A stretch of DNA of 64,000 nt from Clostridium collagenovorans DSM 3089 (lineage in GTDB: Bacteria > Bacillota > Clostridia > Clostridiales > Clostridiaceae). The DNA lies in assembly GCF_900130005.1 (NCBI RefSeq), contig NZ_FQXP01000005.1:1-64000 (forward strand), read 5' to 3'. A program made the position numbers and the translations under genes. Position 1 is the stretch's first letter. Each line of letters begins with the position of its first letter. Below are positions 48,610-57,573 of this stretch, one piece after another. A model generated the notes under the pieces. The model had not been told where the DNA came from. It saw only the letters and a program-made list of their open reading frames with translations, and searched no databases.

Positions 48610-49542
48610 TTATTTACTACCTGATACTCTTATTCTTGGATCTATTAATCCATAACTTATATCAACAAGTATTAGTGATAATACATATAAGCTTGATATG
48701 AATATAGTTAAACCAACAATCATTGAGTAGTCATTTGAGTTAACTGCTGTTACATAGTAAGAACCTAATCCTGGAATAGCGAACATTCTTTCAATAACGA
48801 ATGAACCACCAAAGATACCTAAAATACTTGGTCCTAACATTGTAACGATAGGAATCATAGAGTTTCTTAATACGTGTTTAATTATTAAAGCTGATTTACT
48901 TACACCTTTAGCTTTTGCTGTAACAATGTAGTCTTGTCCAATTACTCCTAACGTACTATTTCTAGTAAACTTAGAGTAAGACGCAATTCCTCCAATAGCC
49001 ATAGCTAATACTGGTAAGAAATAGTGAATAGGTTTTCCCCATCCCATAACAGGAACCATCTGTAACTTAACTGCAAAAATATACTGTAGCAATGCACCGA
49101 AAACAAATCCCGGAATACATACTAATAATACAACCAATACAGAAATACACTTATCAATAATTTTCCCTCTATTGAATGCTGCAAGTATACCTAGTAAAAC
49201 CCCAACTACAACTTGGATAGATACTGCTATTCCACCAATTTTACCTGATGTTGGTGCGTAATCTTTTATCATTTTATTTACGCTTCTTTCTTTGTATACC
49301 ATTGAATCTCCAAGGTCACCCTTAGTAATTAAGTTTTTCATATAAATTCCATATTGTTCCATTACCGGTTTGTCCAAACCATACTTGTGTTTAAATGCTG
49401 CTTTTGCTTCTTCCGATAAGTTTTTTGCACCAGCTGCCATCGGATCTCCTGGAACCGCACGTACAAGGAAGAATGTTGCTGTGATGATAATAAATACTGT
49501 TAGAATACCAAAGCCTATTCTTTTAAGAATATACTTTCCCAT
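48610..49542 (-). CDS. oppB: Oligopeptide ABC transporter permease OppB
   Basis: 310 residues. MGKYILKRIGFGILTVFIIITATFFLVRAVPGDP is the typical OppB start; the EAA-type loop is in TAKAKGVSKSALIIKHVLRNSMIPIV. Six membrane segments. GGGGGG before ATG 49542. First gene of oppBCDF-oppA-oppA. Confidence 0.96.
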   Translation of the reverse strand: MGKYILKRIGFGILTVFIIITATFFLVRAVPGDPMAAGAKNLSEEAKAAFKHKYGLDKPVMEQYGIYMKNLITKGDLGDSMVYKERSVNKMIKDYAPTSGKIGGIAVSIQVVVGVLLGILAAFNRGKIIDKCISVLVVLLVCIPGFVFGALLQYIFAVKLQMVPVMGWGKPIHYFLPVLAMAIGGIASYSKFTRNSTLGVIGQDYIVTAKAKGVSKSALIIKHVLRNSMIPIVTMLGPSILGIFGGSFVIERMFAIPGLGSYYVTAVNSNDYSMIVGLTIFISSLYVLSLILVDISYGLIDPRIRVSGSK

Positions 49543-49681
49543 TTTAAAAACCCCCCTAAAACTTTTAGTACTTTTAGCATAGCTATATTAAATTTCTTAA
49601 ATTTTTCTTATAAGAAATTTTAATCTTACATCATGTACTTTTAAAAGATATTATGTAGCAAATTACTAATTGAATATAAAA

Positions 49682-49696
49682 TATTTTCTGAAAATT
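49682..49696. promoter_or_regulatory. CodY-box-like sequence upstream of oppB
   Basis: TATTTTCTGAAAATT matches the CodY consensus at 14 of 15 positions, about 140 nt before the oppB start. CodY represses peptide uptake when branched-chain amino acids and GTP are plentiful. Confidence 0.5.
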
Positions 49697-50109
49697 GAAT
49701 TTTAACTTAAATCAACTTATCTTATACCTTATTAGTATAACCCCCTTTTCTAATGCATTTATTACTATTTTAAAAACTAGTAATTTTTCTTAGCATTAAT
49801 TCGTGTAGACTAATCTCTTAATATGGAGTTACCCATATAACTTGGTTATATAATATGTGTGTTGTGTCTTTAAAAAGTTTCAATAAAATATTTTACATTT
49901 AACTTTTTAGTAACTTTTTTTTATTATACTATATAAAATGAAATTTATAAATAGTTTTTTATTAAATATTAGTTTTTTTTTTATTTTTCAAATATTTGAT
50001 TTAAACTATTAAACTTTTTTCATTCTTACCTTAAGCCACATCATACATTTTTAAAAATACGGTGCCTTTTTTCTTACTTTTTGTAGTTTTTTATACCTTC
50101 TCTTTATTT

Positions 50110-50166
50110 AGTTTAATATAGATAGCAGATATATACCCCTTTACATTAAGCTATCTATATTAAACT
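50110..50166 (-). terminator. Hairpin after the second opp cluster
   Basis: A perfect 17-bp stem at 50110-50126 and 50150-50166 lies just past the oppD stop (50183). The minus-strand tail is A-rich with few Ts, so the terminator is of weaker type, or the hairpin stabilises the end. Confidence 0.6.
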
Positions 50167-50182
50167 TTATTCAAAAGCATCT

Positions 50183-51202
50183 CTAAATATTCTTATTTAA
50201 TATTTTAGGTTTTTCCACCTTAGGTGCCATGGCATGTTTCAACCAACAACTAACTTCTTGAGTTTCAGAAATTTTTGTAACCGCTGGTTCAGCCTCTTTG
50301 CATATTGGCATACAATATTCACATCTTTCTGCAAAAGGACATCCTATAGGCGGTTTAATTAAATCTGGTGGTGTGCCTCCTAATGAATATAAGTTAGACT
50401 TATTGTCAGTACTTAAATTAGGTACTGATTGAAGAAGTGCCCATGTATATGGATGTTGTGGATTATAGAAAATTTCATTTGTTGTACCTCTTTCTATAAT
50501 TTCACCTGCATACATTACTTGTATCCTATCTGCAACATCAGCTACTACTCCTAAATCATGAGTTACAAGAATAACTGCTGTTCCTAATTTTTGCTGTAAA
50601 TCTGATATTAATTCCATTATCTGAGCCTGAATTGTTACATCTAATGCAGTTGTAGGTTCATCTGCTATCAATATCTTAGGATTGCAAGCTAAGGCTATAG
50701 CTATCATAGCTCTTTGTCTCATCCCTCCTGAAAACTCATGTGGGTATTGCCTAGCTCTTTTATCAGCATTTGGTATACCAACAACCTGTAACATCTTTAC
50801 TGCTGCATTAAATGCTTCTTTCTTATTTAATTCTCTATGAATCACTATACTTTCAGCTATTTGCTTTCCAACAATCATAGTTGGATTTAAAGAAGTCATA
50901 GGATCTTGAAATATCATAGACACCTCTGCTCCTCTAAAACACCTCAGTTCCTTCTCATTCATAGAAAGTACATCTTTATCCTCACATATTATTTTAGATC
51001 CACTCTTTATTTCTCCTGGTGGCGTAGTTATAAGTCTCATTATAGCTTTTGCTGTAACTGTTTTACCACATCCCGATTCACCTACAACTGCTAGGGTTTC
51101 TCCTTTGTTTAAAACGAAACTTACACCCCTTACGGACTGCACCTCTCCTGCATAGGTATGAAAAGAAACCCTTAAATTTTCTACCTCTAAAACCTTATTC
51201 AT
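50183..51202 (-). CDS. oppD: Oligopeptide ABC transporter ATPase OppD (cluster 2)
   Basis: 339 residues, clearly paralogous to OppD at 46614-47636. Walker A GESGCGKTVTAKAIM, signature FSGGMRQRAMIAIAL, Walker B ILIADEPTTALDVT, and a C-terminal Cys set CPFAERCEYCMPIC. GGGGGAGA before ATG 51202, 17 nt past oppC. It ends the cluster, with no second ATPase gene after it. Confidence 0.96.
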   Translation of the reverse strand: MNKVLEVENLRVSFHTYAGEVQSVRGVSFVLNKGETLAVVGESGCGKTVTAKAIMRLITTPPGEIKSGSKIICEDKDVLSMNEKELRCFRGAEVSMIFQDPMTSLNPTMIVGKQIAESIVIHRELNKKEAFNAAVKMLQVVGIPNADKRARQYPHEFSGGMRQRAMIAIALACNPKILIADEPTTALDVTIQAQIMELISDLQQKLGTAVILVTHDLGVVADVADRIQVMYAGEIIERGTTNEIFYNPQHPYTWALLQSVPNLSTDNKSNLYSLGGTPPDLIKPPIGCPFAERCEYCMPICKEAEPAVTKISETQEVSCWLKHAMAPKVEKPKILNKNI

Positions 51203-51219
51203 TTTCCATCTCCCCCTAA

Positions 51220-52161
51220 CTATTGACGTAATCTCGGATCTAAAGCATCTCTTAATCCATCACCAAATAATTGGAATGAAAGCATTATCAAACTAATTAC
51301 TAAAGCTGGGAAGAAAAGTTGATATCCATAAAATAGCATTTGAGGTTGTGCTGCTGCTGCCAACGCACCTAAACTCGTATCAGGCGATGGTACTCCCAAG
51401 CCTATAAAACTTAAAAAAGCTTCTCCAAATATAAAACCTGGAACATCAAAGGTTATAGCTACTATCATAACCCCTAATACGTTTGGTAGTAAGTGTCTTC
51501 TTATTATTCTAGCTGAACTAGCTCCTAATGCTGATGCCGCAAGAATATATTCCTGCTCCTTAATTTGCATTACCTGACCTCTAACTAATCTAGCCATATA
51601 ACACCATCCAGTTACAGTCATGGCTATAATTAATTGAGGTATGCCTTGTCCAAAAATTATCATTATTAAAATAACTACTATTAAATGTGGTATACTTACT
51701 AATATTTCAATAATTCTCATCATAATATCATCAACTATACCGCCAAAATATCCAGATATTCCACCATAAGCAGCTCCAATAATTGCATCTACTAAAGCTC
51801 CAACAATTCCAATGGCTATTGATACCCTTGCTCCTTGCCATACCCTTGAAAATACATCACGCCCTAAATTATCTGTACCAAACCAATTAGATGTAGATGG
51901 CCATAAATTAATCATGTCTTTGTGTATTTCTGAGTAAACCTTTCCTGAAATCAAAGGTCCTATAACAGCCATTATAGATATTATTACTAAGATTATTAAT
52001 GCACCTATGGCTATTTTATTTTGTTTAAGTCTTCTCCACGCATCTTGCCAATAAGTCATACTTGGTCTTAATATCTTTTCACTATCTGTATCTTTCTCTC
52101 CAATAATAATAAATTTTTCAGGTGTAAGTTCAATATTTTTATTAACTGATTCATCCCTCAT
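51220..52161 (-). CDS. oppC: Oligopeptide ABC transporter permease OppC (cluster 2)
   Basis: 313 residues, with YWQDAWRRLKQNKIAIGALII first helix, WFGTDNLGRDVFSRVWQGARVS and EAFLSFIGLGVPSPDTSLGAL. Paralogue of the first cluster's OppC. AGGAGG before ATG 52161; 11 nt past oppB. Confidence 0.96.
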   Translation of the reverse strand: MRDESVNKNIELTPEKFIIIGEKDTDSEKILRPSMTYWQDAWRRLKQNKIAIGALIILVIISIMAVIGPLISGKVYSEIHKDMINLWPSTSNWFGTDNLGRDVFSRVWQGARVSIAIGIVGALVDAIIGAAYGGISGYFGGIVDDIMMRIIEILVSIPHLIVVILIMIIFGQGIPQLIIAMTVTGWCYMARLVRGQVMQIKEQEYILAASALGASSARIIRRHLLPNVLGVMIVAITFDVPGFIFGEAFLSFIGLGVPSPDTSLGALAAAAQPQMLFYGYQLFFPALVISLIMLSFQLFGDGLRDALDPRLRQ

Positions 52162-52172
52162 TCTGCTTCCTC

Positions 52173-53105
52173 CTATCTTTTTCCTCCATTTATTCTTATT
52201 CTAGGATCTACAAGACTATAAATTATATCCACTGCAACTAAAGCTACAATATATAAACTAGCCATAAAAACAGTCTGACCTAATACCATTGAAAAATCTC
52301 TATCTTGTACAGAGGAAACAAAATACCTTCCCAAACCTGGAATTGAAAAAATACTTTCTATTACAAAGGATCCTACAAATATCATTGCAATCTGTGGTCC
52401 TAATAAAGTTATTACTGGAAGTATTGCATTTCTAATAACATGTTTAGTGACTAAGTTAATTTTACTTACACCCTTTGATTGTGCAGTTAATATATAATCT
52501 TGTCCTATTACGTCTAAGCAATTAGCCCTCATATATCTTGCATATGTAGCAAGAGATGTGAAGCTCATAGCTATGGTAGGTAAAATTGTATATTCAAAGG
52601 ATCCCCAACCCGTTGTAGGGAGAATAGTAAACTTAACCGTAAATATATATTGAAGTAAATTAGCAAGTACAAAGCTCGGTACTGATATTCCTATAATAGC
52701 TAAAAACATTACAACATAATCTGGCCATTTATTTCTTTTTAAAGCTGCCACAATACCCAGAACTATTCCTAAGGAAAACCCTATTACTATAGACTGAATT
52801 CCAATACGCCCTGAAACCGGTGCATATTCTTTTATTATTTTAGTAACGGATCTTCCTGGATAAACCAAGGATGTCCCTAAATCTCCCTGTACTAAATTTT
52901 TCATGAACATACCATATTGTTCTATAACAGGCCTATCTAATCCATACTTTGCATAATAATTTAACTTCACTTGTTCAGGTAACTTTTTAGCTAAATGAGC
53001 TAAAGGATCACCAGGAATAGAGTGTATTAAAAAGAATGTCATTGTTATTACAATAAATAATGTAAGTATCATATAACCTATTCTTTTAACTATAAACCTT
53101 AACAC
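52173..53105 (-). CDS. oppB: Oligopeptide ABC transporter permease OppB (cluster 2)
   Basis: 310 residues starting GTG at 53105 behind GGGAGGGAG. RFIVKRIGYMILTLFIVITMTFFLIHSIPGDP start, EAA-like loop TAQSKGVSKINLVTKHVIRNAILP. Paralogue of the first cluster's OppB. Follows an intercistronic hairpin after oppA. Confidence 0.96.
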   Translation of the reverse strand: MLRFIVKRIGYMILTLFIVITMTFFLIHSIPGDPLAHLAKKLPEQVKLNYYAKYGLDRPVIEQYGMFMKNLVQGDLGTSLVYPGRSVTKIIKEYAPVSGRIGIQSIVIGFSLGIVLGIVAALKRNKWPDYVVMFLAIIGISVPSFVLANLLQYIFTVKFTILPTTGWGSFEYTILPTIAMSFTSLATYARYMRANCLDVIGQDYILTAQSKGVSKINLVTKHVIRNAILPVITLLGPQIAMIFVGSFVIESIFSIPGLGRYFVSSVQDRDFSMVLGQTVFMASLYIVALVAVDIIYSLVDPRIRINGGKR

Positions 53106-53142
53106 TTATGCTCCCTCCCTTTTATTTGGATTTTATTTAAGA

Positions 53143-53183
53143 AGCTGTCACACTAGAAGATGTAATCATTCAGTGCAACAGCC
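53143..53183 (-). other. Intercistronic attenuator hairpin between oppA and oppB (cluster 2)
   Basis: AGCTGTCACACT (53143-53154) and AGTGCAACAGCC (53172-53183) pair over 12 positions in minus-strand RNA with wobble, then CTTCTTAAAT. Likely lets most transcripts stop after oppA, so the binding protein outnumbers the permease. Shares GGCTGTTGCACT with the hslO dyad. Confidence 0.55.
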
Positions 53184-53205
53184 TAAGCTATATTTAACTT
53201 ATCTT

Positions 53206-54885
53206 TTATCTTCCTGAAGTATAAGCATACTTACATTCTACTGTTCCAAATAGAGGATACATTAAATCTTTAACATATTTTCTTACATAAGTTTGTCTTG
53301 ATCTAAATACTTGTGGTGATACAACAGCATCCTTAATTATAAGAATTTCTTCTGCTTCCTTAAATAACTTAGCTCTTTCTTCTTGATTGCTAGTAGCTGC
53401 AACTTCTCTTATGATTTCATCATATCTATCATTTTTCCAAGCTACTGGAACAATACCTGCATCTGATGCCCACATATCAAAGAATGTAGAAGGATCATTA
53501 TAATCTCCTGTCCAACCCATTGAAGCTATTTCATAATCCAACTTATCAGTTCTAGCCATAAATTGTGGCCATTCTACATAGTCTATTTTCATATCTATAC
53601 CTAAAACTTTTTTGTAATTTTCTTGAGCAAATTCTGCAAACTCTTTATTTCTAGCTGCTGTTCCTGACTCTAACCAAGTTAACTTCATTTTAGATGGATC
53701 TGGATCTTCACCTATTTCCTTTAGTCCTTCTATTAATAATGCTTTAGGATCTCCACTTTCCTTTTTTAAAGTCTCTAATGGATTATAATTTACTATATCT
53801 CTATATTCTTTATCCCCCATTAATACTTGAGGTGGACACCATCCATAAGCCTCTTGCCCTACATTTCTAAATAAAGTCTGTATTCTTCCAGCTCTATCTT
53901 CTGCTAATATAAATGCTTTTCTAATTTTTTCATTTTTGAAATATTTATTTTGTTGATTAAAAAATGTATATGCTATAGATGGATCTGCTGATTTTAGAAC
54001 TTCGAAGTCTCCTGTATCGTTAAACTTCTTAACCCATTCAGGCATAGTAACAGCCGCTGCGTCTAAAGATCCATTAGATAACTCTCCCATTCTAGAGTCT
54101 TCTTGAGTTATGATTTTCATTGTTACTTTTTCTAACTTAACATTGTCCTTATCCCAATACTTATCATTTTTTACTAATTCAACTTTGCTTTGATGTACCC
54201 ATTCTTTAATAACAAATGGTCCATTAGCTATTAAAGTTTCTTTTTCTGTTCCATATAATTCACCGTGTTGATCAATTAAATCCTTTCTTTGAGGCTGCAT
54301 TACTTTGAAATAAGTTAAATCCAGGAAATATGCACATGGATTAGCTAAAGTAAATTGTAATGTTTTTTCATCTAAAGCTTTAATTCCAACTTCTTCAGCT
54401 TTTGCTTTTCCCGCATTATATTCTCTAGCATTTTTTATAGGATATAATAAACTTGCATAAGTTGCGCCTGTTTTTGGATCTAGAGTTCTCATCATTCCAT
54501 AAACAAACTCCTCAGCTGTAACCTTCTTTCCATCTTGCCAGTTATACTCTCTTAATTTAAAGGTCCACACTAAACCATCATCGCTAGCTTCCCATTTTTC
54601 AGCCCCAGCAGGCTCAATAACGTCCTTACCATCCTTAACTACAACTCTAGTTAAGCCTTCCATGATTTGTGATAAAACCTGAGATGCATATAAATCTGTT
54701 GCTGTTGAAGCGTCTAAACTCTTAGGCTCTGCAACTAAAGTTATATTTAGATGTTGATCCTTGTCCATTTTTTCAGTTTGATTACCTGTTTCACCTGGTT
54801 CTTTATCTTTTCCGCATCCAGTCAAACCCATTGTAGCAATTAAAGTTACAGATAATAATGCTGCTAGAAGCTTTTTCTTTTTCAC
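53206..54885 (-). CDS. oppA: Oligopeptide ABC transporter substrate-binding lipoprotein (cluster 2)
   Basis: 559 residues starting GTG at 54885 (GGGGGAATTTAAGTG). Signal peptide and lipobox GLTGC near residue 24, then SBP_bac_5 domain with LDASTATDLYASQVLSQIMEGLTRVV and GWTGDYNDPSTFFDMWAS. More diverged from the two oppA of cluster 1 than those are from each other. First gene of oppABCD, divergent from asd. Confidence 0.94.
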   Translation of the reverse strand: MKKKKLLAALLSVTLIATMGLTGCGKDKEPGETGNQTEKMDKDQHLNITLVAEPKSLDASTATDLYASQVLSQIMEGLTRVVVKDGKDVIEPAGAEKWEASDDGLVWTFKLREYNWQDGKKVTAEEFVYGMMRTLDPKTGATYASLLYPIKNAREYNAGKAKAEEVGIKALDEKTLQFTLANPCAYFLDLTYFKVMQPQRKDLIDQHGELYGTEKETLIANGPFVIKEWVHQSKVELVKNDKYWDKDNVKLEKVTMKIITQEDSRMGELSNGSLDAAAVTMPEWVKKFNDTGDFEVLKSADPSIAYTFFNQQNKYFKNEKIRKAFILAEDRAGRIQTLFRNVGQEAYGWCPPQVLMGDKEYRDIVNYNPLETLKKESGDPKALLIEGLKEIGEDPDPSKMKLTWLESGTAARNKEFAEFAQENYKKVLGIDMKIDYVEWPQFMARTDKLDYEIASMGWTGDYNDPSTFFDMWASDAGIVPVAWKNDRYDEIIREVAATSNQEERAKLFKEAEEILIIKDAVVSPQVFRSRQTYVRKYVKDLMYPLFGTVECKYAYTSGR

Positions 54886-55421
54886 TTAAATTCCCCCTTT
54901 TCTACTTCAGTCTAATGAAAACGTGTAAAAGCTTAAACTGATAATTGTATTGCATTATATTAAATAATAATTATTTAATATTTGCTCTATTATATGAGCA
55001 CTTATTTATATTTATGCTTTCTTATTTATATTTATGTGTTTTTTACAAACTATCTATTTATAGTCTAGCTAAGCTTATGTTCATTTGAATTTTCTATTAA
55101 CACAAATTTTATATTCAAAATAAAAAACTATATATGAAAGAGTTTACTTTCTCTCCCTCTCTTATCACCTTTACTTATTTAAATGAATATATTTATATAG
55201 CACGAATGTAAAAAAATGAATATTTGTTTATTTATTTCTTGCATTTATGTATTGCTTTTATAGCATTTTTATATATTATATATAGTAAGAATTATTTTAC
55301 AAAATAATTTGAATTTAAATCACAATAACCTTATTCTTTTGTAGGATATATTTTTTACCTATATAAAAAAGATTTTTTTAGTTATATAATGATAGTATAA
55401 AATTTAAGGAGGTACATTATT
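54886..55421. other. Divergent gap between oppA and asd
   Basis: 536 nt of AT-rich DNA that must hold promoters of both oppA (minus) and asd (plus). A TATAAT lies at about 55385-55390, some 30 nt before the asd start, without a good -35. No lysine riboswitch, T-box or CodY box was recognised here. Confidence 0.4.
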
Positions 55422-56423
55422 ATGAGACCTAATGTGGCAGTTGTAGGTGCAACTGGAATGGTTGGTAGACAATTTTTAAGTATATTAGCTGAAAGGAAAT
55501 TTCCTATAAATAATTTGTATTTATATTCATCTAAAAAGTCTGCTGGCACTAAACTTAACTTTGAAGGAAAAGAAATTGTTGTAGAAGAATTATGTGAAGA
55601 AAATATAAAGAATAAATCTATTGATATAGCCTTATTTTCAGCTGGAGGAAGTACAAGCTTAGAGTTTGCACCAATCTTTGCTAAATACAATGCTGTTGTA
55701 ATAGATAATAGTAGTGCTTGGAGAATGAATCCTGAGGTTCCCCTTGTAGTTCCTGAAGTAAACCCTGAAGATATATTCAAGCATAAAGGAATTATAGCTA
55801 ATCCAAACTGCTCAACTATACAAGCAATGGTTGCTTTAAAACCTCTACAAGATAAATATGGAATAAAAAGAGTAATATACTCAACTTACCAAGCTGTTTC
55901 CGGTGCTGGTGTTGGCGGTTATTCTGACCTTGAAAATGGCTATAAAGGAGAAGATCCTAAAAAGTTCCCTTATCATATAGCAGGAAATGTAATTCCTCAT
56001 ATAGATGTATTTAATGAGACTGGTTACACTAAAGAGGAAATAAAAATGATTGAAGAAACTAGGAAAATTCTTCATGATGATTCTTTAAAAATAACTGCTA
56101 CTACAGTTAGAATTCCTGTTTTCTATGGCCATAGTGAAAGTATAAATATAGAACTTAAAAATGAATTTGACTTGAAGGATGTTTTCCACTTATTTAAAAA
56201 CAGTCCTGGTATAATACTTCAAGACGATATTGATAATTATGTTTATCCAATGCCATTATATTGTGCTGGAAAAGATGAAGTTTTTGTTGGAAGAATAAGA
56301 CGTGACTTTAGTATTGATAATGGTCTTAATATTTGGGTTGTAGCTGACAATATTAGAAAAGGTGCTGCATTAAACGCTGTACAGATTGCAGAAGTTTTAG
56401 TAGAAAAATTATTTAACCACTAA
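55422..56423 (+). CDS. asd: Aspartate-semialdehyde dehydrogenase
   Basis: 333 residues, normal length. NADP-binding GATGMVGRQF at 9-18, catalytic Cys130 in NPNCSTIQ, and a His/Arg region in RIPVFYGHSESINIELK. Reduces aspartyl phosphate to aspartate semialdehyde for lysine, threonine and methionine. AGGAGG before ATG 55422. Heads a plus-strand asd-dapA run. Confidence 0.97.
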   Translation: MRPNVAVVGATGMVGRQFLSILAERKFPINNLYLYSSKKSAGTKLNFEGKEIVVEELCEENIKNKSIDIALFSAGGSTSLEFAPIFAKYNAVVIDNSSAWRMNPEVPLVVPEVNPEDIFKHKGIIANPNCSTIQAMVALKPLQDKYGIKRVIYSTYQAVSGAGVGGYSDLENGYKGEDPKKFPYHIAGNVIPHIDVFNETGYTKEEIKMIEETRKILHDDSLKITATTVRIPVFYGHSESINIELKNEFDLKDVFHLFKNSPGIILQDDIDNYVYPMPLYCAGKDEVFVGRIRRDFSIDNGLNIWVVADNIRKGAALNAVQIAEVLVEKLFNH

Positions 56424-56490
56424 TATTAGTGATTAGCCTAGAATAAACTAACTATAATAATTAATTTTATTAATTAAAGGAGAGATTAAT

Positions 56491-57369
56491 ATGGCATTAT
56501 TTAAAGGGTCGGCAGTAGCAATTGTTACTCCGTTTAATGAAAAAGGTGTTGATTTTGATAAGCTTAAAGAATTAATTGAATGGCACATTGAAAATAAAAC
56601 AGATGCTATAGTCGTATGTGGTACTACTGGTGAAGCTTCTACAATGAGTGAAACTGAAAGAAAAGAAACTATAAAATTTGTTGTTGATGTTGTAAACAAA
56701 AGAATCCCAGTTATAGCTGGTACAGGATCAAATAATACAGCTGCTTCAATTGCTATGAGCAAATGGGCTGAGGAAATAGGAGTAGATGGACTACTTGTTA
56801 TCACTCCTTACTACAATAGAACAACTCAAAAGGGATTAATTGAACATTTTAAAGCTATTAATGACAGTGTTAAAACTCCAATAATACTTTACAATGTTCC
56901 TGGTAGAACTGGAATGAATATTGATCCTTCTACTTTAGTAAAACTTTGTGACTTAGAAAATATAATTGCTATAAAAGAAGCTAGCGGAAATATAAGTCAA
57001 GTTGCTAAAATAAAAGCTTTATGTGGTGATAAAATAGATATCTACTCTGGAAATGATGATCAAATAATTCCAATCCTTTCTCTAGGAGGAATTGGAGTAA
57101 TATCTGTACTTGCTAACGTTGTTCCTAAAGAAACTCATGATATGGTTATGAATTATCTTGAGGGTAAAACACAAGAAGCTTTAGACCTTCAAATTGAATA
57201 TTTAGCTCTTTGTGATGCTTTATTTATAGAAAATAATCCTATTCCTGTAAAAACCGCTTTAAATCTTATGTCTAAAGAAGTAGGACCTTTACGTTTACCT
57301 CTTTGTGATATGTGTGATTCTAATAAGGATTTACTTGAAAAAGAATTAAAAAACTGTAATTTAATTTAA
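56491..57369 (+). CDS. dapA: 4-hydroxy-tetrahydrodipicolinate synthase
   Basis: 292 residues. TIM-barrel aldolase with the Schiff-base Lys162 in IIAIKEASGN, Tyr134 in ILYNVPGRTG and GTTGEAS near residue 44-50. Condenses pyruvate with aspartate semialdehyde. AAAGGAGAG before ATG 56491, 67 nt past asd. Confidence 0.97.
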   Translation: MALFKGSAVAIVTPFNEKGVDFDKLKELIEWHIENKTDAIVVCGTTGEASTMSETERKETIKFVVDVVNKRIPVIAGTGSNNTAASIAMSKWAEEIGVDGLLVITPYYNRTTQKGLIEHFKAINDSVKTPIILYNVPGRTGMNIDPSTLVKLCDLENIIAIKEASGNISQVAKIKALCGDKIDIYSGNDDQIIPILSLGGIGVISVLANVVPKETHDMVMNYLEGKTQEALDLQIEYLALCDALFIENNPIPVKTALNLMSKEVGPLRLPLCDMCDSNKDLLEKELKNCNLI

Positions 57370-57381
57370 TCATATTTTAAA

Positions 57382-57418
57382 AAGTAGCTTTTATAATTCC
57401 ATATTATAAAAGCTACTT
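57382..57418 (+). terminator. Hairpin between dapA and dapB
   Basis: A perfect 16-bp stem (57382-57397 and 57403-57418) with a 5-nt loop. The T-run after it is weak. It may end asd-dapA transcripts, leaving dapB to its own promoter. Confidence 0.6.
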
Positions 57419-57499
57419 CATTACAATTCACTTTCTTTTTATCATATTAAGGAATAATACACTTATCTTTATATGTTTTAGAAAAATTAAATAGTGTAC

Positions 57500-57535
57500 T
57501 TTTAAATGGTACAATATATATTGTACCATTTAAAA
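57500..57535. promoter_or_regulatory. 36-nt perfect palindrome upstream of dapB
   Basis: The two 18-nt halves around 57517.5 are exact complements; the core is ATGGTACAATAT then its mirror. It sits about 39 nt before dapB and overlaps a weak -35 (TTGTAC at 57521-57526), with TATTAA at 57544 as a possible -10. It reads as an operator for a dimeric regulator, though a cruciform or RNA hairpin is possible. Confidence 0.5.
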
Positions 57536-57573
57536 TAAGCTTATATTAAATAATAAGTTTTAGGAGGCTGAAT

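Larger units (their letters stand above)
49543..50182. other. Gap between the two opp clusters
   Basis: 640 nt of AT-rich DNA. It contains the CodY-like box at 49682-49696, the upstream region of oppB and a terminator for the second cluster (50110-50166). No gene seen. Confidence 0.5.

Noticed and set aside
55100..55421. Lysine riboswitch upstream of asd
   Set aside because: None of the conserved lysine-riboswitch blocks could be found by eye.
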